Below the pieces are notes generated by a model that was not told where the DNA came from, searched no databases, and worked only from the letters and a program-made list of their open reading frames with translations. The translations under genes and the position numbers were made by a program. Of a stretch of DNA of 64,000 nucleotides, positions 46,966-61,529 are shown piece after piece (within the stretch, counting starts at the first letter, position 1; each line of letters starts with the position of its first letter). This DNA comes from Cacajao melanocephalus. Lineage: Eukaryota; Chordata; Mammalia; Primates; Pitheciidae. Where the stretch lies: positions 124,001 through 188,000 of the forward strand of contig CAUYLG010033168.1 of assembly GCA_963573385.1 (NCBI GenBank). Direction: 5' to 3'.

Positions 46966-47138
46966 TCATCTAAACTGTGGGAAGCTGCAGAAACCACTAA
47001 ACAGGCCCCCCCACATGCACAGTGGGAAGAGTGGAGGGCGCCAACCAGCCCCTCAGAGTCAGCTCCCGACAGAACAGGGTCCCACCCTCCACTACCGTAT
47101 TTAATTCTTCCCAGTTTAAAACCGTGTCATGGTTTTGA

Positions 47139-47612
<474 letters not shown>

Positions 47613-47845
47613 CTCGCTCATGCTTTTTTTTTGTACGGAATAGATAATTAAGAGTGAAGGCGTTGAAACTTTTCTTGTTAGTGTACAACTCATTTTGCGC
47701 CAATTTTCACAAGTGTTTGTCTTTGTCTGAATGAGAAGTGAGAAGGTTTTTATACTCTGGGATGCAACCGACATGTTCAAATGTTTGAAATCCCACAATG
47801 TTAGACCAATCTTAAGTTTCGTAAGTTATTTCCTTTAAGATATCT

Positions 47846-47851
47846 ATTAAA
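47846..47851 (+). terminator. ELAVL1: Proximal candidate poly(A) signal ATTAAA
   Basis: Variant hexamer 234 bases past the stop codon. Use of it would give the shortest HuR mRNA (about 1.4-1.5 kb with leader and CDS), a size class known for this gene. Assignment is by size only. Confidence 0.5.
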
Positions 47852-48719
47852 CAGAAATCTAAGTAGAACTGCATTGACTAACCAGTCCCTCTGGATGGTG
47901 GTGAACCTGAAGCATGCTTTAACCTCTAAGACTGTCTAACACGCGCTTCATTCAGTGTCTCCACAGACCGGGTAGCAAAAAAAAAAAAATCACCTTTTAG
48001 TTTTAGTTTTGAATCTAAAGATGTTAGACAGATGCTGAGTGTGCGTTTTCTCAACCGCTTCACCATTTTAAGCAATGTGTATGCTTTGGTTGACAGGAAG
48101 TTGCTTCTCCAAGCAGGTCCCATTGCCACCTCCTGCTCACTCAGTCCCGGGCTCTGCCGAGTGGTCCTGGGAATGGCGGCGGGCCCGTCCAGCGTGGGCC
48201 ACCACTGGGGCTGGGGCCACATGCCGGGCCAGGCCCTCCAGAGAAGGACACAAACGTGTTTTGTAAGCCCAGGCACCAATGGGAACGGACCAAAGAGTTT
48301 CAGGGAAACTCCAGTATATTCCAGAGTCAGATCTAAGCTCCAGGCACGCCTGAAGATGTGTTGCTACTCTGACGCCCCGAGTTTCTGTCCACACATTGCA
48401 TGCATGGCGCCCCCCACATTGGATACTCTTGTTCACGACCATTTCTCCCGTTTCTAAGAGCATTTAACATAGCTTGGAGGCGTAAGATGGCTCTGTTTTT
48501 TAATAACACAGAAACATTTGAGCATTGTATTTCTCGCATCCCTTCTCGTGAGCGCTTAGACCTTTTTCTATTTTAGTCGGATTTTGTTTTGAAATTTTGC
48601 TTTTGTATGAACACTCAGCAGAAAAGTACTTACTTCTTGCCAGTTATCTATTAACCAAAACCTTTGATTTGTAGTTTTAAAGATTAACCCTCAAAGTTCT
48701 CTTCATAACTGCCTTGACA

Positions 48720-48870
48720 TTTTGGGTTGTTCTGTTCTGTTAATTTTCTTTTGCTTTTTTGTGTTTTTTGTTTGTTTTTACTTTTGCATTTAAGACCATT
48801 AAATTTGATTTTGTTTTGCTCGAATTTTGTTTTGTTTTTTATTTTACCTTTTCTTTCTTTTTGGTTAGGG
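48720..48870 (+). promoter_or_regulatory. ELAVL1: U-rich block around the middle poly(A) site
   Basis: About 150 bases dominated by T runs broken by single G or C (for example TTTTTTGTGTTTTTTG and TTGTTTTGTTTTTTATTTT). This composition is typical of ELAV-family binding sites. It overlaps a candidate poly(A) signal. Confidence 0.65.
48798..48803 (+). terminator. ELAVL1: Middle candidate poly(A) signal ATTAAA within a U-rich block
   Basis: Hexamer flanked on both sides by long T-rich tracts (48720-48795 and 48804-48870). Cleavage here predicts an mRNA near 2.4 kb, the known medium isoform. The surrounding tracts fit reported autoregulation in which HuR protein binds near this site. Confidence 0.6.
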
Positions 48871-49219
48871 AAGGTGCAGACGGCCCAACATTCAGGGAGG
48901 AGTCATAAGATCTTAAGAAACCAATACTTGCCTCAAGCAAAAGCATTTCTGAATCTGTGATGCAGGAATGTGCAGTCACAGACTAGTGGCTTTTAAACCG
49001 GGAGCCCGGAGGAAGGGTAAAAGAGAAAGCCTGTGAGATAGGCAGGGCCAGATCTCCCAAAACTCCTCAGGACTGGGATCTGGTTTTTATAAATAACTAG
49101 TATACAGAGAGAATCAAAAACAGAATAACTTAGTACCAGCAGTTTTTAACCTTGACTCAAGACTAAAACGTGACATTAGGCTGTTTTTTTAGTAACTGCT
49201 ATCATGAGATGACGGCTGT

Positions 49220-49252
49220 ATTTATCTGTTTATTTATGTCTATTTATTTATT
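49220..49252 (+). promoter_or_regulatory. ELAVL1: AU-rich element in ELAVL1 3' UTR
   Basis: Four ATTTA pentamers (49220, 49232, 49242, 49246), the last two overlapping to give the nonamer TTATTTATT. This is the classical destabilising ARE pattern. It is present only in the long mRNA isoform. Confidence 0.7.
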
Positions 49253-51731
49253 GAAGTGGGAAATTGAGCAATAGGCAGGCACCGCCATCCCCAGAGCAGG
49301 TCAGCGTCTTGAGAGGCGCCTGTACAATTGAGGATGCCTGTCCCTTCCCCTTTCCTTGATCTTTTACTGAGGGGCTGTGTGCACGATCCTTGCAAATTGA
49401 CGATGTTGCCATCCATACCCTATAGGCCCTGTCTCATAAAAGTCGGCCTGGTGCCACAGAGGACCTCTTCCCTCCCACAGAATCCCAGATACTCAGGAAA
49501 AGCCAGAACCGAGGCCCGTTTGCCCAGATTCAACACAAAAGAGGGTCCCTGCTCTGTTGCCCCAGAGCATTCTCCACCCTGGGACCAGAACATTTTCCTG
49601 GAAAAATAAGCCTTTCAGGTTTCCCTGGGCCAACATCTTCTGATGGAAGGTGGGATTCCCACTTCTGAAACTCGTCCTCGAGTCTCACTCCCCCACATGC
49701 CTATAGCTAGCGTTCAACAGAGAACTCTGTGTTAAGCTTCAACTGTAAAAATGATGACGGGCCTGTAGCCAGCACCTCAGCTTATTTCCTAGCTCCCTTT
49801 TATCTGAATCCTATCCATTGTTCTGATGCTGGGACAGGTGAGAAGAAACCTGTGACATATATGAGCCTTTGAAAGTTCCCTGAAGTTTCTCAGTTCAGGA
49901 ACATTCTCATTTCATTTGGTCTCCTCTGTTTGAACAGCCTTCTAGCTAAAAACAAACAAACAAAAACAATGCATTTCTTTGGGAGTCACAAGCTTGTGGA
50001 AGGATTTAGCTTTTGAACTGTCACTGCTGAAAAGCAATCTTCATTCCCATCGAGGTTCTAGTTGCTGGCCCTGTGCCCTCAAAGTGCATTACATCATAAC
50101 AAGGCCTATTTGCAAAGGGGAGATCCCTTTTCTTAAAAGGCACAACCCAAAAGAAACCATTTGTTAAAACATTTTACATAGATCAGGTCGTATTTGTATT
50201 TAGCAAAAATGAGTGCTCTCCTTTTGTTTGGGAATTTTGATGAAAAAGCGTTCAGAGTAGATAATGTTCGTTTATCAAAAATCTGGTTTGGTAAATACCA
50301 AAGAGGCTTTGATTGAATTCTCTTTTGACCTGTGTAACTTCTTCTGGTAGCTAGACCCCACGCAGATCTGAATTTATGAACCTGCTTCTAGATGAATTCT
50401 CCCTTGTTCCCCCTTGGCTCTGCCATTACTTCATTTTCAGTGTAATTTGCCAAGCCACAGTTTTATGTGCTGGCTGTGCCTCTAGTCGCAGCTCTGTGAC
50501 TGATTTCCCTCCCGGGTGCTGAGTCCCCTCCCCAACCACCATCATGCGTGAATATCCTGAAATTCATGGGCTTCCTCGGGGGCCCGCCCGCAGGTGGTGC
50601 TGGGTGGGTTCCGCCACCTTCTCCTGGAAGGTGAGCCTTTCCCTGGCCAAGGGCAGCTGCCTTAAGTTCCGAGAGTCTGCGCTTGGCCTTGGTCCTGGAG
50701 ACCCAGCCTCCAGGGACTGATCTGTGCTGCTGTCGGGAGCCAAGGCCGGCCCTTTGGAGCCGGCAGCCCGAGGGGTCCCTGCTGGATCAGAGAAACAGAA
50801 GCACCCGAAGATGGTTAGTGGCAATTCCTCTACCCTGTTTGCTTCCAAACCAGGGCCATTTGTCCACCAGGCGTTGGAAAGACATGACCTACCTGGTCCG
50901 GCATCAGACTTGAAAATTGAAATTGACATCCTTCAGCTGTTACATTTCACATCAGATTCAGCCCGGTTTCATTCCCATGTGCTTTTTGCAGCCTTCCTGT
51001 GATTGGATGAAAAGAGAATAAGAATTCAGCTAACAGAAGGCCTCTATCCTCTATCCTTCCACTCACCCCTTGACCTCAATCCCCTCCCATCTTCCCCTGA
51101 CCTACCTCACCTACAGCTCCTTAGGAGAGACCCCCCAGGGTTCAGCAGACTCTGGAGCTGGGGAGGTCCTGTCCCCAAACTTCCCAAGACAGCCCTGAAG
51201 TCACAAGTGCTTTCTTTTAAGTGGCATTGGCAATTGGCACGTTCTTAACAATGGCAATAGAACCTGAATTTCGAATCCCAGGCAGGGTTCACGTTTCCAG
51301 ACCTTTTGATTCTCCCCTGACCTCTAATGACCTTATCCTATTTTTCTACAACCTTTCAGTGACATAATTCAGGGGTTTTTTTCCTGGCCATTTAAAAAAC
51401 TTTTTTATTTTTCTCGCTTGTAAGTCACCGCCAGTACCTAAGTTAGGCTAACGGAGACTTTGACAGGACTGGATTTTTCTTCCACCAGAAGGGAAGCCTT
51501 TTCTGTTGGTTTGGGGCCACCTCTTTGACCATGACCACGTGATGTTCCGTTTACAGTGACTTGCTTTGGGGGAGGGGGAGGCTCTCTTAACCGATTCCCA
51601 TGTTGTACAGTAGATGGTTAGACTTTTTGTATATTAGTGTGTTTTAAGTTATTGATTTGTTTTATATAAAATAATTTATTTTTCAGGTGCCATTTTTCAT
51701 TTTAACTTTGTTTTTACATGGGTTTGTTTTC

Positions 51732-51770
51732 AATAAAGTCTGACACTGGTGTCCAAAAGTCAACAATAAA
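51732..51770 (+). terminator. ELAVL1: Distal poly(A) signals, two AATAAA
   Basis: AATAAA at 51732-51737 and 51765-51770, followed by the GT/T-rich stretch TTGTGTTCTTTTG at about 51782. Together with the T-rich region just upstream this is a strong 3'-end-forming site for the long isoform. Confidence 0.7.
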
Positions 51771-51905
51771 ATGAATCCCATTGTGTTCTTTTGAAGATGC
51801 TTATGTAACTTTTAAGCTTTTTAAATTATTTTCAGAAAAAAAAGAAAAGCCCTTATCAGTTTTCCATCACCCCATTGCCTTTTTATTTTTTTTTCAATCC
51901 TTGTG

Positions 51906-52362
51906 AATAAATGTTCCTTAGTGTTTTAGGAGGAAAAAGCAAACCTAGATTTTGATAACCCAGAAGACTTCAGATTAATAAAGAAGCTTTGAAAGAAGAC
52001 CATTTTTCAAAATTTTAGTGAAGTGTGAATATTTTTTGTCAATGGCTTTCTCAAAGAGAATGAAACTTTTGCACCATTTTCAGAGTTTTTATAGAGATGC
52101 CAAATTGATATATTTACATGTAATGGAAACATGAAAAAGTTTTATTAAACAATTGTTCATAGCTGTGTAGACATTTTAATTCAGTTTCCAAAGCTCTCAA
52201 AAAAGCGTATTTTTGAAGTACGGAGTGATGCGGTTTGGGGCGTGGCTTACGGTTCCAAATGACTCAATTGTCCGGATACTCAGTTCTTTCTACAGGTATC
52301 AGGTTCGTGTTAAACGCTGTATGTTAACTATGACTGGAATTCTGTGATATTTTGGTAATAAA
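51906..52362 (+). terminator. ELAVL1: Further distal poly(A) signals; last at 52357
   Basis: AATAAA at 51906-51911, 51977-51982 and 52357-52362, and ATTAAA at 52144-52149. The last is followed within 30-50 bases by GT-rich DNA (TGGTGTAGGGGTGATGGTGTGTG), a good downstream element. I therefore take it as the outer end of the gene. Confidence 0.65.
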
Positions 52363-53489
52363 TGAAGTGGGATCATTGAGATGTGCTGGTGTAGGGGTGA
52401 TGGTGTGTGAGTTGTGAGCAGCCCACAGCCCAGTAATAGAGTGCCAGGGGACAGGGGACCTCCTCCCTCCAAGGTGAGCCTGGGCCAGGCCCCAGGAGGT
52501 GGAGCCCGCAGAAGAGCTGAGCCCTCCAGGGGAAGCCCAGTGCCGGTGTGCCCTGTGCCAGCTCACCCCTCGCCCTTCAGCTCCCACCCAGATATTTCCT
52601 CTTCTCCCCCAAGACCATTGCCCCTCTTCTCCAGGTTCACAGGTCAGTGGGCCCAGTGAGTGGCCCCTGGGTGTGGCCCCCCTCCGTCTGCTTCCCACTT
52701 CAGCGCTTCGCCACCAGTGACCTGAGGATCCTGCCTCTTCCCCCGTCTGTATGTGGAACCATAGTTGGGTCACTCCCGAGCCCTGGGGCCATCCGGAGTG
52801 TCCCTTCTGTGAGACTGATCTCCTGTGGGGTGGGAATGGTTAGGAGCAAAGGGGTCTCAAGGTCAGAGAGTCCAGGTTTGATTCCTGGCCCTGCCACCAC
52901 TCCCTAGTGTGCAACACGGGGAAAGTCCCTGGCTCCCCGAGTCTCTGCTCTCCCCTCTGTGAGATGGGTCCACGCTGCCCACCCCTCCAGATCCTCAGGA
53001 AAATGAGATCAAGTAGGGATGGTGAGAGCTGCTTTCAAGAATCAGGAGAAGGACTAGGTGGTGGCGCCCAGCACCCAGAGAGCTGAGCTAACATCGGCCC
53101 GCCGGTGGGCCTCTTGGAAAGCATTTACGGAGCCCGTTTTCAAGTTGCTAGTTTCTCTATTATGTGTGCGTCTGGTGGGTCTGCATTCATCTTCTCTTCC
53201 AGACATGGCTAGATGATCCCTCGACTTCTGGGAAAACCCCGTGTTGTCCGACACCACCTGGGGCCAAAGGGCCAGGGGTGTCCTCCAGCCAGAGGGCACT
53301 CAGGGCCATCCCTCAGGTGTTCAGACCCCAGGGGCCGACAGCTGGGGCTCCTAGAAGTTTCAGGCTCAGGCTAGTGGATCTCCTGACCAACCCGTAGACC
53401 CAAGAGAAGGGGTCTGGGTGTCTGCACCTCCCCAAATTAAGAATGCATCTGCCTCCCCCAGGGGAGCATCATTTCAAAGCAGATTTGGC

Positions 53490-53773
53490 TTTTTTTTTTT
53501 TTTTTTTTTAAAGACAGAGTCTCGCTCTGTTGTCCAGATTGGAGTGCACTGGCACGAGTCAGCTCACTACAACCTCTGCCTCCTTGGCCCAAGCAGTTCT
53601 TCTGCCTCAGCCTCCTGAGTAGCTGGGATGACAGGCCCACACCACCACGCCCAGCTAATTTTTGTATTTTTAGTAGAGACAGGGTTTCCCCATGTTGGCC
53701 AGGCTGGCCTCAGGTGATCTCCTCAGCCTCCCTAAGTGCTAGGATTACAGGCATGAGCCACCACACCTGGCCT
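53490..53773 (-). mobile_element. Alu
   Basis: T-run, agacagagtctcgctctgttg, ends gagccaccacacctggcc. Confidence 0.92.
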
Positions 53774-53909
53774 GAAAACCTGTGTTTCTCCCTGGTGACG
53801 CCAGTGTCAGAGACTCACCTTGAGAAGCAAGAAATTTAGGAGAGTCTCATTTATGAGACAAACTTTAATGAAACCTGACAGCCCCCATCTCCCCCTCTGT
53901 TTCAGGGAT

Positions 53910-54669
<760 letters not shown>

Positions 54670-55287
54670 AGGAAGCCACCTTGGAATCTCGCAGCAGCCC
54701 TGTGGGCAAGAGAGTGTTGGTCCCAGGTTAAGGACTTAAAAATGTTCTACCCCACCCAGGTGGGCCAACCTCTGAGGACCCACCCATTGAGCAGCAGGGA
54801 GAGCAGACTGGGAGCCCCTACCCCACACAGTAGGGTTGCCGAGTTTTGGGGTGCTCTGAGCAGTGGGGGCAGGGCCCTTAGGGGAGTAGCATTGTACCAG
54901 GAAGGACACGATGGCTAATGTTAGCTTTTTGCTCTACACAGTACTTGACCTCATGCACCCATTCCACAGATGACACCGCGGAACTTGGTGGATTGGAAAG
55001 CACACGCTGTGCTGGCAGTCATTTTCTTAGTTTGGCGTAGAGCATCCTGGCTTTCGGCTGTCCCCTTAGTTTTGTGCCTCTGAACTGTTTCGGGGTTTAG
55101 ACAGGGGTGGGAAGTTGAGGGTGGGCAGGAGGCTGAGAACTGCCTGCATGACCCGCAGGGGTAGAAGGGGCTCATGGGCTCAGGGTCAGACACCATGGGG
55201 GCCTGGACACCCCCAAGCTCTCGCCACAGTTCTTGCAGCCACTGCAAAGCAAGCAAGGAAATCCCTCAAGCCTCTCCAAGGAGAAGA

Positions 55288-55620
55288 GACAGTTTCCGAT
55301 CCCTGCCTCACCCCAGGATTCAGGGCCCAAAAGGCCCAGCCCCGAGTGAGGGCCTTGTGCCTGGCGGTGGATGCTCGAGCTCCACCAGACCCTCCGGACC
55401 CCTGCCTCTGTGGGGGCTGTTTTCCTTGCTCCCTTCAAGGTCAAGGGTCTGAGGCCTGCATCCTTTTTCCCTTGGGCTTTGTATGTATTTCAACCTCAAT
55501 AATTTCTTAGCACAATGTAAAAGGATTTCTGGAAGAGAAGGAGAAACATAGACACCTGCACTGTCCAGAAAACCACAGTTTGTGAGCCAAGTCATGACGA
55601 GTGTTTTTACTGGGGGCGGG
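55288..55620 (+). repeat. Direct duplication, copy 2
   Basis: Second copy in the same orientation, 1.4 kb downstream of copy 1, differing by scattered substitutions and small gaps. It is either a local segmental duplication or two insertions of one unnamed interspersed repeat. Confidence 0.8.
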
Positions 55621-55789
55621 TGGACGGAGCCTGAGGACTTTTTGGCAACCTGCCCTGAGAGCTGGTACAAGCAGGGGTCGCTTGAGCTCAGGAGTTCAAA
55701 ATCTGTGGGTACATAATAGGTGCATATACTCACTGGCTACAGGACATATGTTGATACAGGCATGTAATACATCGTAATCACATCACAGT

Positions 55790-56100
55790 GGCCTGGCACA
55801 GTGACGCATGCCTGGGATCCCAGCCCTTTGGGAGGCTGAGGAGGGCGGATCACTTGAGCGCAGGAGTTAGAGACCAGCCTGGCCAACATTGTGAAAACCC
55901 CATCTGTACTAAAAATACAAAAATTAGCTGAGCGTGGTGGCACATGCCTGTAATCGCAGTTACTCAGGAGGCTGGGGCAGGAGAATCACTTGAACCCGGG
56001 AGGTGGAGGATGCAGTGAGCCCAGATCATGCCACTGTGCTCTATCTAGCCTGGGTGACAGAGCAAGACTCCATTAAAAAAAAAAAAAAAAAAAAAAAAAG
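55790..56100 (+). mobile_element. Alu
   Basis: gtggcctggcacagtgacgc to a 26-A tail. Confidence 0.9.
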
Positions 56101-56227
56101 CCAGGCGAGGTGCTATGATAGACCTGGGGCCTAAGAGAGATGCCCAAACCCCCTGTAGGGCGAAGGGCCTCTGGAAAGTCTGGAATCCAAGTGGGAGGAA
56201 ATGACACCTTGGCCACAGCCACTTTTG

Positions 56228-56383
56228 AATTTTTTTTTAGAGACAGCGTCTCACACTGTGTCGCCCAGGCTAGAGTGGACATCATCATAGCTCACTGCAG
56301 CCTTGACTTCTCGGGCTCAAGAGATCCTCTTATCTCAGCCTCACAAGCGCATGGGACTACAGGTACATGCCACCACACCCTGA
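56228..56383 (-). mobile_element. Alu right-arm fragment
   Basis: agagacagcgtctcacactgtg to gccaccacaccctgata. Confidence 0.85.
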
Positions 56384-56983
<600 letters not shown>

Positions 56984-57000
56984 AATGCCTGGCTTTTATA

Positions 57001-57156
57001 TTAATTTTTGAGACAGGGTCTCCCTCTGTTGCCCAGGTGGGAGTGCAGTGGTGCAATCACAGCTCACTGCAGCCTCGAATGCCTGGGCTCAGTCACTCCT
57101 CCCACTTCAGCTTCCGAGTAGCTGGGACCACAGGCATGTGCCACCATGCCCAGCTG
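57001..57156 (-). mobile_element. Alu right-arm fragment
   Basis: gagacagggtctccctctgttg to caccatgcccagctgac. Confidence 0.85.
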
Positions 57157-57174
57157 ACAGATTTTCTTTTGTAT

Positions 57175-57350
57175 GCTAGCAGTGTGGCCCTGGGCAATCC
57201 CCTTCCGCTCGGGAAGCCTTGGGTGCTGTATCGCATTGGTATAAGAGGGCTAATGATAACCCCTACCTCCCAGGGTTGCTGGGTTGGTGTTAAATAAGAC
57301 ACGGCCTCCAAAGGCCAGGCAGACAGTTTGGCACAGTGGTGATAGGCACT
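57175..57350 (-). mobile_element. MIR SINE
   Basis: gtgtggccctgggcaatccc, gctaatgataacccctacctcc and cagtttggcacagtggtgatag. Confidence 0.7.
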
Positions 57351-57744
57351 AGTGCCAGCAGCTATAATTATACCTCGAGAAGGAGAACTGGAGATGGAGG
57401 AGTCCACTGGGTAGACAGTACAGAAGTGGAAAGGAAGCCAGGCAGAAGGCAGACAGATGGCAGGGACCTGCGGGCAGCAGCCAGCGTGAGTGGGTAGGGG
57501 CCGTGAGCCGGAGGAAAGAGGCTGAGGGGCACCTGCATGGGTTGGCTCTGCCTGCAGTTAACAGAGCGCCCAGACTGCATGGCTTCAGTGCATTGTCTCA
57601 CAGGCCTGGAGGCTGGAAGTTTGAGATCAAGGTGACAGCAGGGTCTGTTTCTTCTGAGGCCTCTCTTCTTGGCTTATAGACAGCTGTCTTCTCATGGTCA
57701 TCCCTCTGTGTGTGTCTGTGTCCTAATCTCTGCTGCTTTTTAAA

Positions 57745-58055
<311 letters not shown>

Positions 58056-58133
58056 AATCTCTGCTTCTTATAAGGATACTGGTCCTGCTGGATTAGGGCC
58101 CACACCCTAATAATCTCATTGTACTTTACGTTT

Positions 58134-58613
<480 letters not shown>

Positions 58614-58667
58614 TCTTCACCAAATTTTTAGTGTACAATGCAGCATTAACTATGTGTACTTTGTTGT
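58614..58667 (-). mobile_element. L1 3'-UTR fragment fused to the U6 copy
   Basis: On the minus strand it begins at the U6 3' end and reads as the L1 3' region (acaac...tgtacactaaaaatttggtg, like the consensus around tgtacacttaaaaatgg). It is split from its continuation by a younger Alu with a matching direct repeat (58308-58322 and 58614-58629). Confidence 0.6.
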
Positions 58668-58774
58668 AAAAATCTAGAATGCATCACAAATGTGCATGTC
58701 ATCCTTGGCCAAGGGCCATGCTAATTTTTTCACTCTTGTTCCAATTTCAGCATTTGCACTGTCCAGGCAAGTAC
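58668..58774 (-). pseudogene. U6 snRNA pseudogene
   Basis: Read on the minus strand, this 107-base segment aligns end to end with U6 snRNA. The matches include the region around the ACAGAG/AGC core and the stretch corresponding to AGCATGGCCC...AGGATGACA, seen on the + strand as tgtcatccttggccaagggccatgctaat. There are many substitutions (CpG decay, altered 5' stem-loop, changed ACAGAG box), so it is not a functional snRNA gene. Its 3' end runs directly into L1 3'-UTR-like sequence. Confidence 0.85.
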
Positions 58775-58874
58775 CCAGCCAGACTTCTGGCCTACAGAAT
58801 GGCAAGATGATAAATGGCTATTGTTTTGAGCATCTAAGTTTGTGGTAATTTGTTATACAGAAATAGAAAAATTA

Positions 58875-59102
<228 letters not shown>

Positions 59103-59107
59103 TCATT

Positions 59108-59237
59108 TTGGAGACAGGGTCTCACTCTCACTCTGTCACCCAAGCTGGAGTGCAGGGGCACAATCATAGCTCATTTGCAGCCTTGACCTCCTGGGCTCAA
59201 GCAATCCTCCTGCCTCAGCCTCCCAAGTAGCTGATAT
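59108..59237 (-). mobile_element. Alu right-arm fragment
   Basis: ggagacagggtctcactctcac to cctcccaagtagctga. Confidence 0.85.
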
Positions 59238-59325
59238 TGCTGGAGGATTTAAAAGAGATGACACATGGTTAGCATTTGGTATAGAACCTGGTGCCTGAGC
59301 AGTGCTAATAAATGTTTCCTGGTGA

Positions 59326-59633
<308 letters not shown>

Positions 59634-59659
59634 CAGAGGCTCTTTCATTCATTTTGAAA

Positions 59660-59952
59660 TAGCCAGGCGTGGTGGCTCATGCCTGTAATCCCAACACTTT
59701 GGGAGGTTGAGGCAGATGGATCACCTCAGGTCACGAGTTCGAGACCAGCCTGGCCAACGTGGCCAAACCCCATCTCTACTAAAAATACAAAAATTAGCTG
59801 GGCGTGGTTGTGGGCACCTATAATTCCAGTTACTTAGGAGGGTGAGGCAGGAGAATTGCTTGAACCTGGGAGGCAGAGGTAAGTCAAGATTGCGTCACCA
59901 CATTCCAGCCTGGGTGACAGAGTGAGACTCCATCTAAAAAAAAAAAAAAAAA
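59660..59952 (+). mobile_element. Alu
   Basis: agccaggcgtggtggctcatg to an 18-A tail. Confidence 0.92.
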
Positions 59953-60289
59953 GCCATGATGGTCAGGCCAAGTGACTGCCTGGGGCTCCCAGAAGAGCAT
60001 CCTCCTGCCTGCACCAGCTCCCTTCCCTGCCCACAGCGCAGGGGGTCTCTCTTCCCATCTCCTCCCAGGCCGGAGCAAAGCAGAAATCCACACTCCTTCT
60101 ACATCCTTTCGGCCTATGAGCAAACGTCCCAGCCCCTGCCCTCTCCTCTCTCCACTCTCTCCCGGAGAAACAGGCATGGACACACTGCTCCCTAGGGCAC
60201 CCCAGCCCTACTCCATCTCCTCCACTCCTTCCTCCCTACCAGTGCAGCATGAAAACACTCAGGCTTCTGCAGTTACAATCGACTCCTGG

Positions 60290-60444
60290 CCAGGCACGGT
60301 GGTTCATGCCTGTAATACCAGCACTTTGGGAGGCTGAGGCAGTTATATCACTTAAGGTCAGAAGTTCAAGACCAGCCAAGATGGTGCCATTAGACTTCAG
60401 CCTGGGCAATAAGAGCGAAACTCCATCTCAAAAAAAAAAAAAAG
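60290..60444 (+). mobile_element. Alu with internal deletion
   Basis: The left arm jumps from gttcaagaccagcc to aagatggtgccattag. Confidence 0.88.
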
Positions 60445-60446
60445 AA

Positions 60447-60726
60447 ATGGAGGTCTCATGCTGTCACCCAGGGTGGAGTGCAGTGGTATGATCATAGCTC
60501 ACTGCAGCCTCCAACTCCTGGGCTCAAGTGATCCTCCCAACTCAGCCTCCTGAGTAGCTGGGATTACAGGTGAGAGACACCATACTTGGCTTATTTTTTT
60601 TTATTTCTGTAGGGACAGGATCTCATTACATTGCCCAGGCTAGTCTGGAACTCCTGGGCTCAGGTGATGTTCCTGCCTCAGGCTCCTGAGTTGCTGGGAT
60701 AATAGGACTGAGCCACGGATCTTGGC
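60447..60726 (-). mobile_element. Alu, tail-to-tail with the preceding one
   Basis: aatggaggtctcatgctgtc directly follows the other Alu's A-tail. Confidence 0.88.
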
Positions 60727-60834
60727 TTAAAGGACTCTTCTGTCCCCACTTGATCTTTGGGCCTTTGACATGCTCATGTGACATACTCACTGCCCCTGGG
60801 TACCCTTGTCCAACGCTGTCGTTTCGTTTCATTT

Positions 60835-60925
60835 CCTCCCTTCCTTCCTTCTTCTTCCTTCCTTCCTTTTCTTTCTTTCTCTTTCTCTTTCTCTCTCTCT
60901 CTTTCTTTTCCTTTTTTTTTTTTTC
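60835..60925. repeat. Pyrimidine-rich (CCTT)n/(TCTTT)n tract
   Basis: About 90 bases of nearly pure C/T ending in the T-head of an Alu. Confidence 0.92.
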
Positions 60926-61207
60926 CAGACAGGGTCTCTCTCTATTGCCCCGGCTGGAGTGTATTGGCACAGTCACGGCTCACTGTAGCCTTAACTTCCT
61001 AAACGGTCTAAATGATCCTCTCACCTCAGCCTCCTGAGTACCTGGGACTACAACCATGTGCCACTACGCCAGGCTAATGGTTTGTATTTTTTGCAGAGAC
61101 GAGGTCTCATTATGTTGCCGAGACTGGAAACTCTTGGGCTCAGGAGATCCTCCCTCCTCAGCATCCTAAAGTGCTGCGATTATAGGCATGAGCCACCATG
61201 CCCTGCC
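60912..61207 (-). mobile_element. Alu
   Basis: ccagacagggtctctctctattg to gagccaccatgccctgcc. Confidence 0.9.
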
Positions 61208-61247
61208 AGACTCCATAGTTTCAACCACAACTAAGAATCCAAATTTT

Positions 61248-61529
<282 letters not shown>

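Larger units (their letters stand above)
47613..52380 (+). other. ELAVL1: ELAVL1 3' UTR (long isoform)
   Basis: About 4.8 kb from the TAA to the last plausible poly(A) site. I see no Alu, L1 or MIR in it, in sharp contrast to both flanks. It has candidate poly(A) signals early (47846), middle (48798) and late (51732-52362). This matches the known existence of short, medium and about 6-kb HuR mRNAs. U-rich stretches at 48720-48870 and 51640-51730 and an ATTTA cluster at 49220-49252 are plausible binding sites for HuR itself and other ARE proteins. Two perfect heptamer matches for the miR-9 seed (ACCAAAG) lie at 48289 and 50297. Confidence 0.9.

Noticed and set aside
58668..58774. Possible functional U6 gene
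   Set aside because: Core boxes are mutated and no upstream PSE/TATA arrangement is visible on the minus strand; called a pseudogene.
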